Origin: Actinotalea solisilvae
GTDB taxonomy: Bacteria; Actinomycetota; Actinomycetes; Actinomycetales; Cellulomonadaceae
Direction of reading: 5' to 3'
NCBI RefSeq assembly: GCF_016464425.1
Contig: NZ_JADDKQ010000010.1
Location: 1-64,000, forward strand
DNA length: 64,000 nucleotides
The notes below the pieces were generated by a model. It was not told the origin of the DNA. It searched no databases and was given only the letters and a program-made list of their open reading frames with translations. Position numbers and translations under genes: made by a program. This document shows, in pieces, positions 7,839 through 17,207 of the stretch (positions are counted from its first letter, which is position 1; every line of letters starts with the position of its first letter).

Positions 7839-9113
7839 TCAGGATAGGTCGCCGCTGCCCGGAGCGGTAGTTGAGACGGCGGGAGGTGCCGCCGTCAGGG
7901 TGGCGGCACGCACCGCGCGCGCCCCGAACCGGTGCCGGACCTCGTCCATGGCCTGCTCAGCGCGCCGCCGCGCGTCCGACGCGTCGTCCACCGCCTCCTC
8001 GAGCGTGAGCTGGCGGGCACCCGCCTCGGCGAGACCCTCCGCGCGCACGCCCACCAGGCGGACACGGCGTCCACCGAGGTCGGTGCCCGCGAGCAGGTCC
8101 CGGGCGGCGAGGTACAGCTCGCGGCCGACGTCGGTGGAGACGGGGAGCGTCCGGGACCGGCTCAGCGTGCTGAAGTCCTCGGTGCGCACCTTGAGGCTCA
8201 CGGTCCGCGCGACCAGGCCCCGGTCCCGCAGCTGCGTCGAGCAGCGGTCCGCGAGGCGCAGCAGGTGCCCCTCGAGCACGCGGAGGTCGGCCGTGTCCTG
8301 CTCGAAGGTCGTCTCCGCCCCGATGCTCTTCTCCTGCCGCTCGGGCACCACGGGACGCGGGTCACGGCCCCACGCGAGGTCGTGCAGGTGCGCGCCCGAC
8401 GCGCGCCCCACGGCGCGCTGCACGACGGCGACGTCGGTGGCCGCGAGCTCGGCGACCGTGGTGATCCCCCACCGCGCCAGCGCCTCGCGCGTCCGGTCCC
8501 CCACGCCCCACAGGGCGCCGACCGGCAGGGAGTGCAGGAACTCGACGGTCGCCGCGCGCGGGACGAGCAGGACGCCGTCCGGCTTGGCGAAGCCCGACGC
8601 GAGCTTCGCGACGAACTTGGTCCCGCCGATGCCGACCGAGCACGGCAGCGAGAGGCGCGAGCGCACGCGCTCGCGGACCAGCGCGGCGATCGCGGTGGGC
8701 GGTCCGAGGCGTCGCCGCGCGCCCGAGACGTCGAGGAACGCCTCGTCCACGCTGACCTGCTCGACCAGCGCCGTGACGTCCCGCAGGATCTCCATGACCG
8801 CCGCGGACGCCGCCCGGTAGGCGGTGTGGTCCGGCGGCAGGACCACGGCGTGCGGGCAGCGTCGCAGGGCCTGGGCCATCGGCATCGCGGAGTGGACGCC
8901 GTACGCGCGCGCCTCGTAGGTCGCCGCGAGGACGACCGAGCGGCCGTCACCGCCCACGACGACCGGGCGCCCGCGCAGGTCCGGACGCCGCACGAGCTCG
9001 ACCGACGCGAAGAACGCGTCCATGTCGACGTGCAGGATCGACGCGCCGTCCTCCTCCGTCCCCCAGCTGCGCCGGACGCCCGCGGGCGGTGCCGCGCGGC
9101 TCACGAGCGCCAC
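7839..9113 (-). CDS. dinB: DNA polymerase IV (Y-family translesion polymerase)
   Basis: DinB is an error-prone polymerase that copies past damaged bases. Visible motifs are the catalytic HVDMDAFFASVE near residue 28, the second acidic cluster EQVSVDEAFLDVSG (about 118-131), CSVGIGGTKFVAKLASGFAKPDG in the palm/fingers, a helix-hairpin-helix at PVGALWGVGDRTREAL, and a little-finger domain ending the 424 residues. The GTG at 9113 lacks a clear ribosome-binding site, so the exact start is uncertain. It sits 44 bases after the HEPN gene on the same strand and probably shares that gene's LexA-controlled promoter. Confidence 0.94.
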   Translation of the reverse strand: MALVSRAAPPAGVRRSWGTEEDGASILHVDMDAFFASVELVRRPDLRGRPVVVGGDGRSVVLAATYEARAYGVHSAMPMAQALRRCPHAVVLPPDHTAYRAASAAVMEILRDVTALVEQVSVDEAFLDVSGARRRLGPPTAIAALVRERVRSRLSLPCSVGIGGTKFVAKLASGFAKPDGVLLVPRAATVEFLHSLPVGALWGVGDRTREALARWGITTVAELAATDVAVVQRAVGRASGAHLHDLAWGRDPRPVVPERQEKSIGAETTFEQDTADLRVLEGHLLRLADRCSTQLRDRGLVARTVSLKVRTEDFSTLSRSRTLPVSTDVGRELYLAARDLLAGTDLGGRRVRLVGVRAEGLAEAGARQLTLEEAVDDASDARRRAEQAMDEVRHRFGARAVRAATLTAAPPAVSTTAPGSGDLS

Positions 9114-9157
9114 CGTGGCGGCGACGGCGTGCTGCTCCGGCTCATGGCTCGATCCTC

Positions 9158-9613
9158 TCAGGAGGCGTGCAGCAGCAGCCGGCCCTGCTCGGGCGCGTCG
9201 GCCAGCAGGCGCCGCCGCACGACGTCCTGGAAGTCCTCAGCGGCCGCGACCGTGCGCTCGGCGCGGTCGACGTCGACGACGCCCTCACGCCCCGACTCGA
9301 CGGCGGCCCGCGCGGGCGCGCCCGCCGCGAAGAAGGACGTCCACGCCTCGAGCTCGGGGGCGACGGCCGCGACCATGTCCCAGACCGTGCGCGGGACCGG
9401 GCGACGCCGCGGGCGTCCGGTGACCTCGAGGATCGCGGCCCCGGCACGGAGCGCCGCGAGGTGGGCGTGGACGAAGCGCTCGTCCGGCGAGCCCGCCAGC
9501 TGGGCGGCGACGAGCTCGGCGTCGCTGCGGCGCAGGAGCTCGTGCGCGGACGCGGGGACCAACCGGGGCTCCTCCGTGTGCCCGACCTGACGGTCGACGA
9601 CGTGCATGCTCAT
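9158..9613 (-). CDS. SAV_6107-type HEPN domain protein under LexA control
   Basis: The 151-residue helical protein matches, by recognition, the actinobacterial SAV_6107 HEPN family. The segment ERFVHAHLAALRAGAAIL (about 45-62) contains R-x4-H (R, FVHA, H), the pattern of catalytic HEPN ribonucleases; whether this family cleaves RNA is not known to me. The first ATG (9613) is supported by AGGAGGT eight bases upstream; a second ATG lies two codons later. It is the first gene of an apparent operon with dinB, and its promoter carries a perfect LexA palindrome between the -35 and -10. It may therefore be an SOS effector. Confidence 0.85.
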   Translation of the reverse strand: MSMHVVDRQVGHTEEPRLVPASAHELLRRSDAELVAAQLAGSPDERFVHAHLAALRAGAAILEVTGRPRRRPVPRTVWDMVAAVAPELEAWTSFFAAGAPARAAVESGREGVVDVDRAERTVAAAEDFQDVVRRRLLADAPEQGRLLLHAS

Positions 9614-9633
9614 CCCGGTCACCTCCTGGGTCC

Positions 9634-9663
9634 AGTGTCGAACACCTGTTCGACTCCCGTCAA
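9634..9663 (-). promoter_or_regulatory. SOS promoter of HEPN-dinB with LexA box in the spacer
   Basis: On the minus strand, -35 TTGACG (9663-9658) and -10 GACACT (9639-9634) are separated by 18 bp. A perfect palindrome, TCGAACACCTGTTCGA (9638-9653), fills the spacer and matches the actinobacterial LexA consensus. The same box covers the likely -35 area of the divergent gene starting at 9680. Confidence 0.85.
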
Positions 9664-9666
9664 GAC

Positions 9667-9672
9667 TAGCGT
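9667..9672 (+). promoter_or_regulatory. -10 element, leaderless-type (spermidine-synthase-like gene)
   Basis: TAGCGT ends 7 bp before the ATG at 9680, so transcription would begin at or next to the start codon. The -35 region would fall inside the LexA box at 9638-9653. Confidence 0.55.
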
Positions 9673-9679
9673 GGTCGCC

Positions 9680-10603
9680 ATGCCTGACCGCCCCGCCGCC
9701 CGAGGTCGCCACGGGCGCGGCGGACGGGCCGCGGGCGCCGCCCAGGCGGCGCCGGACCTGCCGGAGGGCCCGGTCCGGATCGCCACGGGCACCGCCGAGG
9801 TGCGCCGCTCCCCCGACGACCCGCGCAGCGTGACGCTGTACGTCAACGGCGTGCCGAGCTCCCACCTCGACCTCGACGACCCGACGTGGCTCGAGTTCGA
9901 GTACATGCAGCACATGGCGGCGATCATCGCCCAGACCACCGACACGACCCTCGACGCGGTGCACCTCGGGGCCGCGGGCTGCGCGCTGCCGCGGTGGCTG
10001 GACGCGGTGCGTCCGGGCTCTCACCAGGTGGCCGTCGACGTCGACGCGGTGCTGCTCGAGCACGTCCGGCGCTGGTTCGCCCTCCCGCGCTCGCCGCGCC
10101 TGCGGCTGCGCCCGGGCGAGGCCCGCGAGGTCCTCGCGGCGCTGCCGGCCGCCTCCGCCGACGTCGTCGTCCGGGACGTCTTCGCGCCCGACACCACACC
10201 CGCGCACCTCACGACGAGCGAGTTCCTCGCGGAGGTCGTGCGCGTCCTGCGGCCGGGCGGGCTCTACCTCGCGAACGTCGCGGACCGGCCGCCGCTCGCG
10301 GTCGCCCGCGCCGAGGTCGCGACGGTGCGGGCGGCGCTCGACGACGCCCTGCTCGTCGCCGAGCCGGGCCAGCTGCGGGGGCGGCGCTACGGCAACCTCG
10401 TCGTGGGCGGGCGCGCGCCGGGCGGGCCCGCCGCGGCCGAGGGACGTCGCGGTCTCGCGCGCCGCCTGCGGAGCCTCCCGGTCCCCGCGGCGCTCCTCGA
10501 GGACGACGAGCTCGCAGCCTTCGCGGGGACCGTCCCCCCGCTGCGCGACGTGGCGCCCGAGGTCGCCGGGCCCGACGACGACGGGGACCCGGACGCGGCC
10601 TGA
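9680..10603 (+). CDS. Spermidine-synthase-like class I methyltransferase-fold protein
   Basis: The 307-residue protein has a Rossmann-like SAM-binding fold of the spermine/spermidine synthase type. A first motif is AVHLGAAGCALPRWLDAVRPG (about 92-112), then an acidic strand end VAVDVDAVLLEHV, an aspartate motif VVVRDVFAP and the LRPGGLYLANVAD block. True polyamine synthases need amine-binding residues that I cannot confirm, so the substrate is open; many actinobacterial homologues are annotated only as 'spermidine synthase-like'. The first 30 residues are low-complexity. It is divergent from HEPN-dinB and shares the 66-bp intergenic LexA site, so it may also respond to DNA damage. Confidence 0.8.
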   Translation: MPDRPAARGRHGRGGRAAGAAQAAPDLPEGPVRIATGTAEVRRSPDDPRSVTLYVNGVPSSHLDLDDPTWLEFEYMQHMAAIIAQTTDTTLDAVHLGAAGCALPRWLDAVRPGSHQVAVDVDAVLLEHVRRWFALPRSPRLRLRPGEAREVLAALPAASADVVVRDVFAPDTTPAHLTTSEFLAEVVRVLRPGGLYLANVADRPPLAVARAEVATVRAALDDALLVAEPGQLRGRRYGNLVVGGRAPGGPAAAEGRRGLARRLRSLPVPAALLEDDELAAFAGTVPPLRDVAPEVAGPDDDGDPDAA

Positions 10604-10650
10604 CGCCCGCGGCCGCCGGCGCTCGGCCGCTGCGTCCCGCCCCTCTCGTG

Positions 10651-10690
10651 CGACGAGGCCGCACCCCGGGGTGGGGGTGCGGCCTCGTCG
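10651..10690. terminator. Bidirectional terminator with a 17-bp perfect stem
   Basis: Positions 10651-10667 and 10674-10690 are perfect inverted repeats around a 6-base loop. It lies between the convergent spermidine-synthase-like gene and cold-shock gene and can end transcripts from both sides. U-runs are absent, as is common at high G+C. Confidence 0.85.
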
Positions 10691-10703
10691 ACGGACGGTT
10701 CGC

Positions 10704-10907
10704 TCAGAGCGGGCGGACCTTCTCGGCCTGCGGGCCCTTGGGACCCTGGGTGATCTCGAACTCGACCCGCTGGGCCTCCTCGAGCGTCCGGTAGCCCTGC
10801 GTCTCGATGGCGGAGTAGTGCACGAAGACGTCGGCGCCGCCGCCGTCCTGGGCGATGAAGCCGTAGCCCTTCTCGCCGTTGAACCACTTCACAGATCCCT
10901 GCGCCAT
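10704..10907 (-). CDS. Cold-shock domain protein (CspA family)
   Basis: This 67-residue single-domain protein carries RNP1-like KGYGFIAQ and RNP2-like VFVHYSAI on a five-strand OB fold, starting [10 protein letters not shown]. It binds single-stranded RNA or DNA and acts as an RNA chaperone in the cytoplasm. Length and motifs are typical. The ATG is preceded by GAAGGAC about 9 bases upstream. The roughly 250-base region upstream (10908-11154) separates it from the MFS gene and probably holds its promoter and leader, though no convincing -35/-10 pair stands out. Confidence 0.96.
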   Translation of the reverse strand: MAQGSVKWFNGEKGYGFIAQDGGGADVFVHYSAIETQGYRTLEEAQRVEFEITQGPKGPQAEKVRPL

Positions 10908-11154
10908 GCTGTTCCTGTCCTTCTGTCCATCCGGGGGACGTTGATGACCCGGCCCTGTGCCCGGTCCTCGCGCCGCAGTGCTCGTACCCACGTCCTCCAG
11001 TGGCGGACAGGCCCAGCGCTAGCAACATCGGAAGCATGGCACGGTGGCCTCGGCGCGCGCCAGAGTCCGCGCACCCGACGCGGCCGGGGGCCGCGGACGT
11101 CGCAAGGAGCCGCCGCACGGGCGCCTGGCGCACCGACGCCCGGCGCGCCGCGCC

Positions 11155-12579
11155 TCAACGACGGGGCCGGTCCGTCCCCAGCCCGTCGACCGCCCGCGCC
11201 CCGCGCCGACGCGCGAGGACCTCGCGGACGGGCGGCACGACGACGCCGGCGGCGGCCATGACGCGGCGCGTGGCGCGCCGGCTCACGAGCACGCCGACGA
11301 AGCACACCGCCCACGGCACCACCATGACCGCGAACGCGGGGCGGAACGCCTCGAGCGACAGGGGCTCGGCGCCGCGCGCCGCGGCGACGTCGAGGACGAT
11401 CCCGACCGCGAGCACGGAGAGCACGGCCATCGCGAAACCGCCCACGTTGACGAGCCCGGTCGCCGTGCCCAGGCGCGGGCTGCGGTTGAACGTGCGCGCG
11501 TAGTCGAAGCCGATGGCCGACCCCGGGCCGCCGACGCCGAGGACGACCACGAGCACGGCGAGCAGCCACATGGGGCTGCGGCCCGGGTGCAGCAGGACGG
11601 CGGCCCAGGCCGCGGCGGTCGCCAGCGCGATCGCGATGACCATCCACGAACGGCGCAGCGGGTGCCGTCCGGTCAGCGCCCCCACGACCGGCCCGGACGC
11701 CACGACGGCGAGGACGTTGAGCGTGAGGAGGCCACCCGCGGCGGCGGGCGAGAGCCCCTGCGCGGCCGTGAGGAACGGGTAGCCCCACAGGAGCACGAAC
11801 ACGGTGAGGGAGAACTGGCTCAGGGCGTGCGACCAGAACCCCAGCCACGTGCCCGGGACGGCGGCGACCTCGCGCACCGGAGCGACGACCCCGCCCCTGC
11901 TCCGCACGACCGTGCCGGGCGGTCCGTCGCGGACCACGCCCCACGCGAGGACGGACGCGAGCACGCCCACGGCGGCGAGCCCGACGAACGCCGGCGTCCA
12001 GCCCGCGAGGTCGAGGACGGCCACGAGCGGCACCGCGGCGAGCACCTGGCCGCTCTGCCCGACGATGCCCGTGAGCTGCGTGAGCAGCGGCACCCGGCGC
12101 GGCGGGAACCACGCGGCGACGAGGCGGATGACCGAGATGAACGTCGCCGCGTCGCCGGCGCCGATGAGCACGCGCGCGGCGTACGCGGCGCCCAGGCCGT
12201 CGGTGAGGCCGAGGAGCAGCTGGCCCGTCGCCATGAGCACGGCGCCCGTCCCGATCATCGCGCGCGAGCCGAACCGGTCGAGCAGGACGCCGGCGGGCAC
12301 CTGGAGCGCCGCGTACACCCCGAGCTGGACCACGACGAACGTCGACAGGACCGTCGCGCCCACGCCGAAGCGCTCCGTCGCCTCGACCCCGGCGACGCCG
12401 AGCGACCCGCGGTGCAGGACGGCGACCGCGTAGGCGGCGAACGCGGCCGCGAGGACCGCCGGGCCCTGCGCGGCGGCGCGGGCCGCCCCGGTGCGTCCGG
12501 TCCGCGCGCCGGGCGGCGTCGCGCCCGGGGTCGCGTCGTCGCCCGGGTGTGCGCGCCTCGCCCCGGAGGGTTCGGGCAC
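11155..12579 (-). CDS. MFS transporter
   Basis: The 474-residue protein is a 12-helix major facilitator. The first helix is ILAAAFAAYAVAVLHRGSL-like, followed by the motif A loop LLDRFGSRAM between helices 2 and 3, and helices run to about residue 430. Substrate cannot be told from sequence. Both termini are long, charged and cytoplasmic. The annotated GTG start lacks a ribosome-binding site, so the true start may be up to 35 codons later. It lies 23 bases downstream of the PAC2 gene on the same strand, so the two are probably co-transcribed. Confidence 0.9.
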   Translation of the reverse strand: MPEPSGARRAHPGDDATPGATPPGARTGRTGAARAAAQGPAVLAAAFAAYAVAVLHRGSLGVAGVEATERFGVGATVLSTFVVVQLGVYAALQVPAGVLLDRFGSRAMIGTGAVLMATGQLLLGLTDGLGAAYAARVLIGAGDAATFISVIRLVAAWFPPRRVPLLTQLTGIVGQSGQVLAAVPLVAVLDLAGWTPAFVGLAAVGVLASVLAWGVVRDGPPGTVVRSRGGVVAPVREVAAVPGTWLGFWSHALSQFSLTVFVLLWGYPFLTAAQGLSPAAAGGLLTLNVLAVVASGPVVGALTGRHPLRRSWMVIAIALATAAAWAAVLLHPGRSPMWLLAVLVVVLGVGGPGSAIGFDYARTFNRSPRLGTATGLVNVGGFAMAVLSVLAVGIVLDVAAARGAEPLSLEAFRPAFAVMVVPWAVCFVGVLVSRRATRRVMAAAGVVVPPVREVLARRRGARAVDGLGTDRPRR

Positions 12580-12602
12580 GCCGGGCGGGGCGGGCGGGCG
12601 GC

Positions 12603-13541
12603 TCAGCGGTCAGGACCGTCGCCGCCCTGCTGCTGGGCGAGGAACCTCTCGAACTCGGCGCCGAGCTCGTCGGCGGTGGGGATCTCGGCCTGCTCGGCGA
12701 GCAGGTTCGGCCGGCCGATCGCGCGCGAGAAGGAGTCGTACTGCTCCTCGAGCGCGCGCACGACGGCGGCGATCTCCTCGGAGCCCTCGACCTGGCGCTC
12801 GATCTCCTCGGTCGCCTCGCGCGCGGGCTCCTCGAGCGCCGCCAGGTCGAGCTCGAGGCCGGTCGCACGCTCGACCTGCTGCAGCGCGACGAGCGACGCC
12901 TGCGGGTAGGACGACTGGGCGAGGTAGTGGGGCACGTGGACGGCGAAGCCCATCGCGTCGTGGCCCCAGCGCCCGAGGCGGAACTCGAGCAGCGCGCTCG
13001 CGCTCGCAGGGACCTGGACCCGGCCGAACCAGGACGCGTGCTCGGCGACGAGCTCGGGCCGGCTCGCGTGGGCGGTGACCCCGAGCGGCCGCGTGTGCGG
13101 CACGCCCATGGGGATGCCGTGCACGCCGACCGCCAGCGGGACGCGGAAGCGCTCGACGATCTCGCGCACCGCGGCGACGTACCGCTCCCACTGCACGTCC
13201 GGCTCCGTGCCGTGCAGGAGCAGGAAGGGGACGTCCTCGCCGTCGCGCACGACGTCGACCGCGAGGTAGGGCTCCTCGTACTCGGCCCAGGTCGCGGAGT
13301 CGAAGACCATCGTGGGGCGACGCGAGCGGTAGTCGAGCAGGGCGTCGACGTCGAACGTCGCGAGGCGCTGCGTGCCGAAGCGCTCGGTGAGGTGCTCCGC
13401 GGAGAGCTGACCGGCGTTGCCCGCGTCGACGAAGCCCCGCACCATGTGCAGCAGGACGGGTCCCTGGCCGGCGTCGGCGCGCACGGTCAGGTCGCGTGCG
13501 ACGTCCTCGTCGACCGTGTACAGCTCGCTCGGTTCGCGCAT
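12603..13541 (-). CDS. PAC2 family protein
   Basis: The 312-residue protein belongs to the PAC2 (proteasome assembly chaperone 2-like) family found in nearly all actinobacteria. Recognisable blocks are VLLHMVRGFVDAGNAG near the start, the RPTMVFDSATWAEYEEP segment, and GVHGIPMGVPHTRP in the middle. The C-terminal 70 residues are acidic and helical. ATG 13541 is chosen because GGAGG lies 5 bases upstream; a GTG sits one codon earlier. Bacterial PAC2 function is not established; some actinobacterial members are linked to proteasome systems. Confidence 0.9.
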   Translation of the reverse strand: MREPSELYTVDEDVARDLTVRADAGQGPVLLHMVRGFVDAGNAGQLSAEHLTERFGTQRLATFDVDALLDYRSRRPTMVFDSATWAEYEEPYLAVDVVRDGEDVPFLLLHGTEPDVQWERYVAAVREIVERFRVPLAVGVHGIPMGVPHTRPLGVTAHASRPELVAEHASWFGRVQVPASASALLEFRLGRWGHDAMGFAVHVPHYLAQSSYPQASLVALQQVERATGLELDLAALEEPAREATEEIERQVEGSEEIAAVVRALEEQYDSFSRAIGRPNLLAEQAEIPTADELGAEFERFLAQQQGGDGPDR

Positions 13542-13624
13542 CACGTCCTCCGTCCTGCCTGTCTCGTGCCCGGCCCACGGCCGGCGCTCGGGTCAACGCC
13601 CGTGCGCCGCGCCGCATTCCGTGG

Positions 13625-14062
13625 TCACCGTGACGGCAGGCGCACCACGGAGACGAAGAAGTCGTCGATCTGCCGCACGACGTCGATGAACCGGTCGAAG
13701 TCGACGGGCTTGGTCACGTACGCGTTGGCGTGCAGCGAGTAGCTCCGCAGCACGTCCTCCTCGGCCTCCGACGTCGTGAGCACGACGACGGGGATCCGGC
13801 GCAGCTCGTCGTCGGACTTCATCGCGGCGAGGACCTGACGGCCGTCCATCCGCGGGAGGTTGAGGTCGAGCAGGACGAGGTCGGGCGTCGGGGCGTCCGC
13901 GTGCTCGCCCTCCTTGCGCAGGAACTCGAGCGCGCTCACGCCGTCGCTCACGACGGCGAGCCGGTTGGCGACCTTGTTCTCGGCGAACGCCTCGCGCGTC
14001 ATGAGGACGTCGCCCGGGTCGTCCTCGACGAGCAGCACGTCGATGGTCTTGTGGTCAGCCAT
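13625..14062 (-). CDS. Single-domain response regulator (Rcp1/CheY-like)
   Basis: The 145 residues form one receiver domain and nothing else. The acidic pocket is EDD at about 13-15, the phosphoacceptor is Asp 66 in [13 protein letters not shown], the switch Thr lies in VVLTTSEAE (about 95), and the conserved Lys in YVTKPVDF (about 118). The [10 protein letters not shown] helix is typical of the Rcp1 group that pairs with phytochrome-like kinases. Its ATG overlaps the end of the kinase gene by 8 bases, so it is surely the kinase partner. Without an output domain, it must act by protein contact or phosphotransfer. Confidence 0.94.
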   Translation of the reverse strand: MADHKTIDVLLVEDDPGDVLMTREAFAENKVANRLAVVSDGVSALEFLRKEGEHADAPTPDLVLLDLNLPRMDGRQVLAAMKSDDELRRIPVVVLTTSEAEEDVLRSYSLHANAYVTKPVDFDRFIDVVRQIDDFFVSVVRLPSR

Positions 14063-15821
14063 GCGGGGCGTCCTCCGGGTCGTGTGCGGGCGTCGCGCGC
14101 GCGGGACGCGCGTCGTCCCCGGGCGTCGAGCCTACGCGACCGGTCGCGGCCGGGGCGTCGACGGTCACGGGGACGGCCGGCGCGTCGGCGGCCCGCACGC
14201 CCGGTCGGGCGGCCGTCGACGGGGCGTCCGTCCCGGCCTCGGCGACCGGCAGCGTGAACCGGATGGTCGTGCCGCCGTCGGCGGGCTCGGGGTCGATCCA
14301 GATGTGACCGCCGTGGTACTCGACGATCTTCTTGCACAGCGCGAGCCCGATGCCCGTGCCCTCGTAGACGTCCTTGGCGTGCAGCCGCTGGAAGATCACG
14401 AACACCCGGTCGGCGTACTGCGGGTCGATGCCGATGCCGTTGTCGTGGCAGGCCACCTCCCACTGGTCGCCTGAGCGCCGGGCCTCGAACCGGACGCGCG
14501 GCGCGCGGTCCGGGTGCCGGAACTTCAGCGCGTTGCCGACGAGGTTCGCGACGAGCTGGACGAGGAGGGGGCGCTCGCCGCGGACGACCGGCAGCCCCGA
14601 CCCCTCGATGGCGCCGCCGGTCTCCTCGACCACGCGGTCCAGGTCCGCGGAGACCTGGCCCAGCACGTCGTCGAGCTCGACGTCGGCGAGCTCGCCGCCG
14701 ATGCGCCCGACCCGCGAGAAGCCGAGCAGGTCGTTGATGAGGCGCTGCATGCGCTTGGCGCCGTCGACGGCGAAGGCGATGTACTGGTCCGCGCGCTCGT
14801 CGAGCTGGCCCTCGTACCGCTTGGCGAGCAGCTGCGTGAAGCTCGCGACCTTGCGCAGGGGCTCCTGGAGGTCGTGCGACGCGACGTACGCGAACTGCTC
14901 GAGGTCCCGGTTGGAGCGGCGCAGGTCCTCCGCCTGCTCGACCAGCTGGGCGTGCGACTCCTCGAGCGCGGCCTGCGACGCCCGCGCCTCGGCCACGAGG
15001 TCGGCGAGGCGCAGCCGCATCTGCTCGATGTCGTGCGCGAGCGCGCCGACCTCGCCCGGGCCGACGAGACCGACCGGGTGGCCCACGTCGCCGTCGGCGA
15101 CGACCCGCGCGTCCGCCGCGAGGGTCGCGAGCGGGTCGGTGACCCACCGGCGCAGGAAGACCCAGACGAGGACGCCGACCGCGAGCGCGGCCACGGCGAA
15201 GGACACGAGCACGGCGAGGACGAGCCGGTTCGAGGCCTGGAGGTCCTCGATCGCAGCCTGGCGCGACTGCGTGAGCAGGTCGATGTACTCCTCGGCGTGG
15301 ACACGGACGTCGTCGAAGAACACGCGTCCGGCCTCGACCTCGTCGACCGTGACCGCGCCGCGGCCGCCGGCCTCGACGGCCGCGATGGTCGGCTCGGCGA
15401 AGTCGGTGTACCAGGTCCTGGCCGCCGTCGCTGCCGCCTCGCGGGCCACGAGGACGTCGTGCCCCTCGCCCAGCTCGGCCCGCAGCGCCGCCTCGGTCTC
15501 CTCGGGGTCGGCGGCGGCGACCCCCTCGTCGGGCTCGGGCGCGACGAGCCGTTCGAACAGCTCGAGCGTGGTCGGGTCCGCCGTGAGGGCGTACCCCCGC
15601 ACGGACGTCTCGGCGTCGACGAGGCGCGTGTAGGCCCGGTCCGCCTGCGTGATCGCGTCGAAGTAGACGCCGGTGACGGCCTGCTGCCGGTCGGTGTGCC
15701 GCAGGAGGGCCGCGAACGCCCCCGCGAGCAGGAGAGCGAGGACCAGGCCGCCCGCGACGAGGGCGATGCCGAGGCGCCGGCGCAGCGACGTGCGGTCCGC
15801 GGCCAGGCCGCGCGAGGTCAC
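14055..15821 (-). CDS. CHASE3-HAMP sensor histidine kinase
   Basis: The 588-residue kinase has membrane helix 1 (about 18-40), a helical extracytoplasmic CHASE3 sensor (about 42-195), membrane helix 2 (about 200-223), HAMP (about 224-275), a coiled coil, a HisKA domain with phosphoacceptor His 316 in [15 protein letters not shown], and an HATPase domain with N box [19 protein letters not shown] and [13 protein letters not shown]. No PAS or GAF domain is present. The GTG overlaps the phosphatase stop (GTGA), and the 3' end overlaps the response regulator. A 60-residue disordered Ala/Pro tail follows the kinase core. The signal is unknown. Confidence 0.95.
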   Translation of the reverse strand: MTSRGLAADRTSLRRRLGIALVAGGLVLALLLAGAFAALLRHTDRQQAVTGVYFDAITQADRAYTRLVDAETSVRGYALTADPTTLELFERLVAPEPDEGVAAADPEETEAALRAELGEGHDVLVAREAAATAARTWYTDFAEPTIAAVEAGGRGAVTVDEVEAGRVFFDDVRVHAEEYIDLLTQSRQAAIEDLQASNRLVLAVLVSFAVAALAVGVLVWVFLRRWVTDPLATLAADARVVADGDVGHPVGLVGPGEVGALAHDIEQMRLRLADLVAEARASQAALEESHAQLVEQAEDLRRSNRDLEQFAYVASHDLQEPLRKVASFTQLLAKRYEGQLDERADQYIAFAVDGAKRMQRLINDLLGFSRVGRIGGELADVELDDVLGQVSADLDRVVEETGGAIEGSGLPVVRGERPLLVQLVANLVGNALKFRHPDRAPRVRFEARRSGDQWEVACHDNGIGIDPQYADRVFVIFQRLHAKDVYEGTGIGLALCKKIVEYHGGHIWIDPEPADGGTTIRFTLPVAEAGTDAPSTAARPGVRAADAPAVPVTVDAPAATGRVGSTPGDDARPARATPAHDPEDAPHG

Positions 15822-16999
15822 CGGCCGCCCCAGCCGAGCAGCACGAGGGCCGTGTCGTCGACGAGGTTGCCCCCGTGGCGCTGGCTCACGGCCTCGAGCA
15901 CCGAGTCGACGAACGACGGGCCGAGCGGGTCGCGGCCCGGCTCCGCCTCGGTCGCGAGCTGCTGCTCCATGACCCGCTGCAGGCCCTCCTCGCCGAGGCG
16001 CGTGAGGCCGTCGTCGACCGTGGTCTCCAGCACCCCGTCGGTGAACATGATCACGCGCCAGGTGTCGCCGAGCTCGACGCGCTCGGGCTGCCAGCCGCCC
16101 AGCACCGGGATGCCGAGCGCACGGCCGCGCTTCTCGGACGGCAGCGACGTCGTCGGCACGCCGAGCAGGAAGGGCGTCGGGTGGCCGCACAGGTAGAGGT
16201 CGAGCGAGCGACGGTCCGGCGCGACGACGACCTGGACGAGCGTCGCGAAGATCTCGGGCCGCCCGCGCTCCGCCGTGAGGATCTGCTCGACGACGTCGAG
16301 CACCTTCGCCGGCGGCAGCCCCGCGAGCACCGAGGTGCGCCACGCGGTGCGCAGCGTCGCGCCGAGCGCCGCCTCGTCCGGCCCGTGGCCCGCCACGTCG
16401 CCGACGACGGCGGCGACCGCGCCGTCGTCGCGCTCGACGACGTCGTAGAAGTCGCCGCCCAGCAGCCCGTCGCGCCCGGCGCGGTAGCCGACGAGCACCT
16501 CGAGGGCGCCGTCGCCGACCAGCGGCGTGGGCAGCAGCGCCCGCTCGAGGCGCGTCGTCTCGTAGTCCCGGATCTGGGCGCGGTACAGCTCGCGCTCCTG
16601 ACGCTCGGCCCGACGGCGCTGGATCGCGTAGCGGACGGACCGCGTGAGGAGCTGGGCGTCGACCTCCCCCTTGACGAGGTAGTCCTGGGCGCCCGCGGCG
16701 ACCGCGCGCAGCCCCTGCCCCGTGTCCGACAGGCCGGTGAGGACGACGACGGCCGGGATGTTCGGCGCGGCGAGCACGCGCTCGAGGGCACCGATGCCGA
16801 CGGCGTCCGGCAGCCCGAGGTCGAGCAGGATGCAGTCCACGTCGAGCTGCGTGAGCGCCTCGTCGACGGTGCGCGCGCGGACGAGGTCGACCGGCTGGTC
16901 CGCGTCCGCGAACAGCTCGGACACGAGGTACGCGTCGCCGTCGTCGTCCTCGACGAGCAGGACGCTGATCGGGCGCGGGTTCGTCTCCTGGTACGGCAC
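15818..16999 (-). CDS. Receiver-domain PP2C (SpoIIE/RsbU-type) phosphatase
   Basis: The 393-residue protein joins an N-terminal receiver domain (phosphoacceptor Asp 60 in [10 protein letters not shown], Lys in YLVKGEV) through a helical linker to a PPM phosphatase domain with [26 protein letters not shown] and a final DDTALVLL. Such proteins dephosphorylate anti-sigma factor antagonists in partner-switching systems, with activity set by receiver phosphorylation. GTG 16999 is chosen because AGAGGTGG lies just upstream; a longer reading to 17095 is low-complexity. It is the first gene of the phosphatase-kinase-regulator operon. No anti-sigma kinase or antagonist is encoded in the window. Confidence 0.94.
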   Translation of the reverse strand: MPYQETNPRPISVLLVEDDDGDAYLVSELFADADQPVDLVRARTVDEALTQLDVDCILLDLGLPDAVGIGALERVLAAPNIPAVVVLTGLSDTGQGLRAVAAGAQDYLVKGEVDAQLLTRSVRYAIQRRRAERQERELYRAQIRDYETTRLERALLPTPLVGDGALEVLVGYRAGRDGLLGGDFYDVVERDDGAVAAVVGDVAGHGPDEAALGATLRTAWRTSVLAGLPPAKVLDVVEQILTAERGRPEIFATLVQVVVAPDRRSLDLYLCGHPTPFLLGVPTTSLPSEKRGRALGIPVLGGWQPERVELGDTWRVIMFTDGVLETTVDDGLTRLGEEGLQRVMEQQLATEAEPGRDPLGPSFVDSVLEAVSQRHGGNLVDDTALVLLGWGGR

Positions 17000-17166
17000 T
17001 GGCCACCTCTCGCGCTCTCCGGCACGGCGCCGCCGGGCGCCGCGCCCGATCCTAGGGGCCCGCCCGGACCCGCGCGTGTCCTGCGCGGCCCCCACGCACG
17101 TGCGCGCCCGGCGGGTTCACCCGGGTCCCGCACCGCGCACCGGCACGGACCGGCCCCGTGAGGGCT

Positions 17167-17172
17167 GATAAT
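17167..17172 (+). promoter_or_regulatory. Probable -10 of the HelD-like gene
   Basis: GATAAT, unusually A/T-rich for this DNA and preceded by T to give TGATAAT, lies 35 bases before the GTG at 17208. The predicted leader contains CAGGGGGTCAG as ribosome-binding site. No convincing -35 is seen. Confidence 0.5.
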
Positions 17173-17207
17173 GGACGGCCGCATCCGCGACGGGTCCAGG
17201 GGGTCAG

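Noticed and set aside
9143..9145. ATG upstream of dinB as its start
   Set aside because: It is out of frame with dinB by one base, so it cannot start this gene unless the sequence has an error.
17100..17207. Rifampicin-associated element for a HelR-type helicase
   Set aside because: I see no matching inverted repeat before the HelD-like gene.
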